Below the pieces are notes generated by a model, which had not been told where the DNA came from, did no database searches, and saw only the letters and a program-made list of their open reading frames with translations. From contig JAKMFM010000099.1 in NCBI GenBank assembly GCA_022425445.1, forward strand, positions 1 through 6,863: DNA of 6,863 nt, given 5' to 3'. Position 1 is the first letter of the stretch, and each line of letters begins with the position of its first letter. Position numbers and translations under genes: made by a program. The stretch comes from Planktomarina sp. (GTDB taxonomy: Bacteria > Pseudomonadota > Alphaproteobacteria > Rhodobacterales > Rhodobacteraceae). Below are positions 4,674 to 6,863 of this stretch, piece by piece.

Positions 4674-6863
4674 TTATTCGATCGCATTGCCGCTGAGCAT
4701 GGCCTTGATCCAGCCCTTGGTCTCGGAGGTTTTGGCGAGCCGAAGAAAGGCTGCGCGTTCACGGTCGAACATATCTTGCTCTGTGACCTGCAACTGTGCA
4801 TCGGAGGCGGTATTTACGACGATGGTTGCGATTTCCATCGCCGTGGTTTTGTTGTGCGGTTTGAACCAGCCCTTTGCCACGCCATCGGCCATAAAGGCCT
4901 CCATTTTGGTGTAGATGGCTTGACCTGGCAGGGTCAGTCTCGGCGGCTCTGGTGGTGTGTATCCTGGTGCCATTTCGCGGATCATAGCACTGGCGCGGGT
5001 GATGAGCTTGTCTCGGTTCATAACTGTCTCGTCATGGCCGGGCTGAAAATATCGTAATTTCGTAGCCTGCTCAGGGCTTTCGCCAGTTTTGCCATAACCG
5101 ATTTGCATCCAACTTTCCCAAGCGGCGGCATCTGCATCGCTGGTCGCCTCAAACCAGCGTTGGTAGGTGGTCTTGACCCCGCCGCCACCGGGCACAACCC
5201 CAACACCGCTTTCCACCAATCCCAGCACGGAATTGGCGTGGGTGAGCAGGCGGTCGCAATGCAAGAGTACTTCAAAACCGCCGCCGAGCGAAAGGCCAGA
5301 GGGCGCGCCTACAACTGGCACGGGGCAATATTTTAATGTCGCAACGGCCTGTTGGAAATCATTGAGAAAGGCGTCCATTTCTTCCCAAGCTTCCCGGTCG
5401 ATGAAGTCGGCAAAGCGGTTCAAATCGACCCCCGCGCTGAAGTGCTGCGCATCGTTATGGATCAAAATGCCGGTGCCATGATCTTCAGCCGCTTGGCGCA
5501 CGATGGCCATGCTCTCGCCTGTGAGTGCATTGGCTTTGGAATGAAATTCGACTAAACGCAGATCACCGGGCAGGCTCCACAGGCTCGCCGCACGATTGCT
5601 GGCGATGGGGGTCAAGGTGCGGCGCGTGAGGCTAAAGCGTTCCGTGCCTTCGGGCAGCTGCACAGGTTTGAGATCGGATGCGGTTTGATCAAAATTGCGC
5701 ACCATCAAAGTGGCATCTTGTACCTGATAGAACGGGCCATGTTCGGCGGATGTTTGCAGGGCTTGTGGAATGGCGCAACCGGCGTCTTGGGCCAGTTTAA
5801 TCACAACGTCAGCGCCCAAAGCATCGATCATTTCAAACGGGCCGCGGATCCAGTTGAACCCCATCTTCATTGCATCATCAATGTCTTGCGGCGTGCCAGT
5901 GACATCCGGTATCAAAGCTGCCGCATAGGCGAGCACGCGGCCAAGAAAATTGCGACAAAACAGATGATGCGGTTCGGAGCCGTCGATTATCATCGGCAGG
6001 GTTTCGCGCCCATCTTGCTGCGCAGTGGCGGCCTTTTGTGCCAGGGCTGGCAGCTCGGTGATGCGCGGGCGCAATGCGCCGTTGGTCAAATCAACGGCTT
6101 GATCCTCACGATAAAACCCACCTTTACCAGATTTCAAGCCAGTGAAGCCTTCTGAGATCATCGAATCTATCAGAGTGTTCGCTGGGTTGTTGGAGCGTCC
6201 AACTGCGTGAAACACGTCATTTTTTGGGAGGATATCTCCCAAAGTGTCCACAACATCGGACATAAGGTCCACGCCGATCATATCGTAAAGACCAAATACT
6301 CCAGTTTTTGGAATGCCCATGGGACGGCCCATCAGAGCATCGGCATGTTCGATGCAAAGACCTTGTTTGAAGGCCTCGTCCATACCCACTTGCAGTGCAA
6401 AGACCCCAACGCGATTGCCTAAAAATCCGGGGGTGTCATTGCAGGGAACCACGCCCTTGCCAAGAATTTCGTCATTGTACTGCGATAGGCGCTCCATCAC
6501 ATCAGCGCGGGTATCGGCGCCACGGACAAGCTCCAAAAGGCGCATGTAACGCACGGGGTTGAAGTAATGGGTGATGGCAAATCTTTGGCGGAATGCCAAA
6601 GGCATCTCCGCCACCAAAAGCTTGATCGGAATGGTCGAGGTGTTGGAGGTGACGATGCACTCGTCGCGGATCACTGCGTCCAAACGTTTGTAAAGATCGC
6701 GTTTGATGTCGAGACGTTCAACCACAGCTTCAACAATCCAATCGCATTCCGCGAGCTTGTCAAAATCAGCCTCGATGGTGCCGGTTTCAATCAGATCGAC
6801 ATTGCCACGCTGGTGCAAAGGCGCGGGTTCAGATTTTTGGAGCCGTTCCAAAGCGTAATCTGT
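4674..6863 (-). CDS. 3-hydroxyacyl-CoA dehydrogenase/enoyl-CoA hydratase fusion, FadN type (N-terminus outside window)
   Basis: This beta-oxidation enzyme hydrates enoyl-CoA and oxidises 3-hydroxyacyl-CoA with NAD in the cytoplasm. The frame is open to the window edge, giving 729 visible residues (numbered here from complement 6861-6863). The dehydrogenase part comes first, with SNTS at 73-76, catalytic H99 and E111 in the HYFNP block, and N150 in GFLGNR. Dehydrogenase C-terminal domains follow at about 150-250 and 300-375 (GFNWIRGPFEMID at 335-347). The crotonase domain is last (about 435-600), with the oxyanion-hole segment HFSAGVDL at 474-481 and both catalytic glutamates, E531 in GGGFE and E551 in LVESG. 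This order is that of FadN and opposite to FadB/FadJ. About 65-70 residues with the NAD-binding GxGxxG are missing, judged by alignment from memory to Bacillus FadN (KxxPAPL region). TTG at 6851 is an internal codon, not the start. It is probably the last gene of a minus-strand fatty-acid operon. The stop TAA is at 4674-4676. Confidence 0.92.
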   Translation of the reverse strand, partial: TDYALERLQKSEPAPLHQRGNVDLIETGTIEADFDKLAECDWIVEAVVERLDIKRDLYKRLDAVIRDECIVTSNTSTIPIKLLVAEMPLAFRQRFAITHYFNPVRYMRLLELVRGADTRADVMERLSQYNDEILGKGVVPCNDTPGFLGNRVGVFALQVGMDEAFKQGLCIEHADALMGRPMGIPKTGVFGLYDMIGVDLMSDVVDTLGDILPKNDVFHAVGRSNNPANTLIDSMISEGFTGLKSGKGGFYREDQAVDLTNGALRPRITELPALAQKAATAQQDGRETLPMIIDGSEPHHLFCRNFLGRVLAYAAALIPDVTGTPQDIDDAMKMGFNWIRGPFEMIDALGADVVIKLAQDAGCAIPQALQTSAEHGPFYQVQDATLMVRNFDQTASDLKPVQLPEGTERFSLTRRTLTPIASNRAASLWSLPGDLRLVEFHSKANALTGESMAIVRQAAEDHGTGILIHNDAQHFSAGVDLNRFADFIDREAWEEMDAFLNDFQQAVATLKYCPVPVVGAPSGLSLGGGFEVLLHCDRLLTHANSVLGLVESGVGVVPGGGGVKTTYQRWFEATSDADAAAWESWMQIGYGKTGESPEQATKLRYFQPGHDETVMNRDKLITRASAMIREMAPGYTPPEPPRLTLPGQAIYTKMEAFMADGVAKGWFKPHNKTTAMEIATIVVNTASDAQLQVTEQDMFDRERAAFLRLAKTSETKGWIKAMLSGNAIE

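Noticed and set aside
5685..6155. Plus-strand 156-codon open frame opposite the FadN-type gene, and other antisense frames over the coding regions
   Set aside because: They lie wholly inside well-supported genes, have no ribosome binding site of note and no recognisable domains; they are shadows of the real reading frames.
6849..6851. TTG on the minus strand as start of the FadN-type protein
   Set aside because: The frame stays open to the window edge and the essential NAD-binding N-terminus would be missing; the codon is internal.

Overview
The window holds four protein genes. Two run left to right and two right to left, and the genes at both window edges are cut. The base composition, the strong AGGAGG-type ribosome binding sites and the gene families suggest an alphaproteobacterium, most likely a marine Rhodobacteraceae (Roseobacter-type) heterotroph. 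That placement is inferred from protein character only. No RNA gene, CRISPR array, insertion sequence or phage gene was seen.

Layout: (1) 1-438, plus strand, is the C-terminal part of a TauC/SsuC-type ABC transporter permease. It ends in a strong hairpin terminator (447-477) shared with the next, convergent gene. (2) 483-2888, minus strand, is an 801-residue FAD-dependent oxidoreductase of the dimethylglycine/sarcosine dehydrogenase family with a GcvT-like folate-binding C-terminal half. (3) 2889-3152 is a 264-base divergent intergenic region carrying two ribosome binding sites, two dyads and candidate -35 hexamers. (4) 3153-4670, plus strand, is a 505-residue trimethylamine methyltransferase (MttB) family protein without an in-frame amber codon, so it is of the non-pyrrolysine type. 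(5) 4674-6863, minus strand, is a fused 3-hydroxyacyl-CoA dehydrogenase/enoyl-CoA hydratase of the FadN type (dehydrogenase first, hydratase last). Its N-terminus lies beyond the right edge, and its stop is only 3 bases from the stop of the MttB-like gene.

Working together: the divergent MttB-like and dimethylglycine-dehydrogenase-like genes suggest stepwise demethylation of a quaternary amine or betaine, with methyl groups passed to corrinoid or folate carriers. The permease could belong to an importer for an organic nitrogen or sulfonate compound, but it is separated by the terminator and need not be part of the same unit. The FadN-type gene is probably the end of a separate beta-oxidation operon. 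The most interesting element is the non-pyrrolysine MttB homologue in a probably aerobic bacterium, paired with a folate-linked demethylating flavoenzyme whose folate-site aspartate appears to be glutamate.
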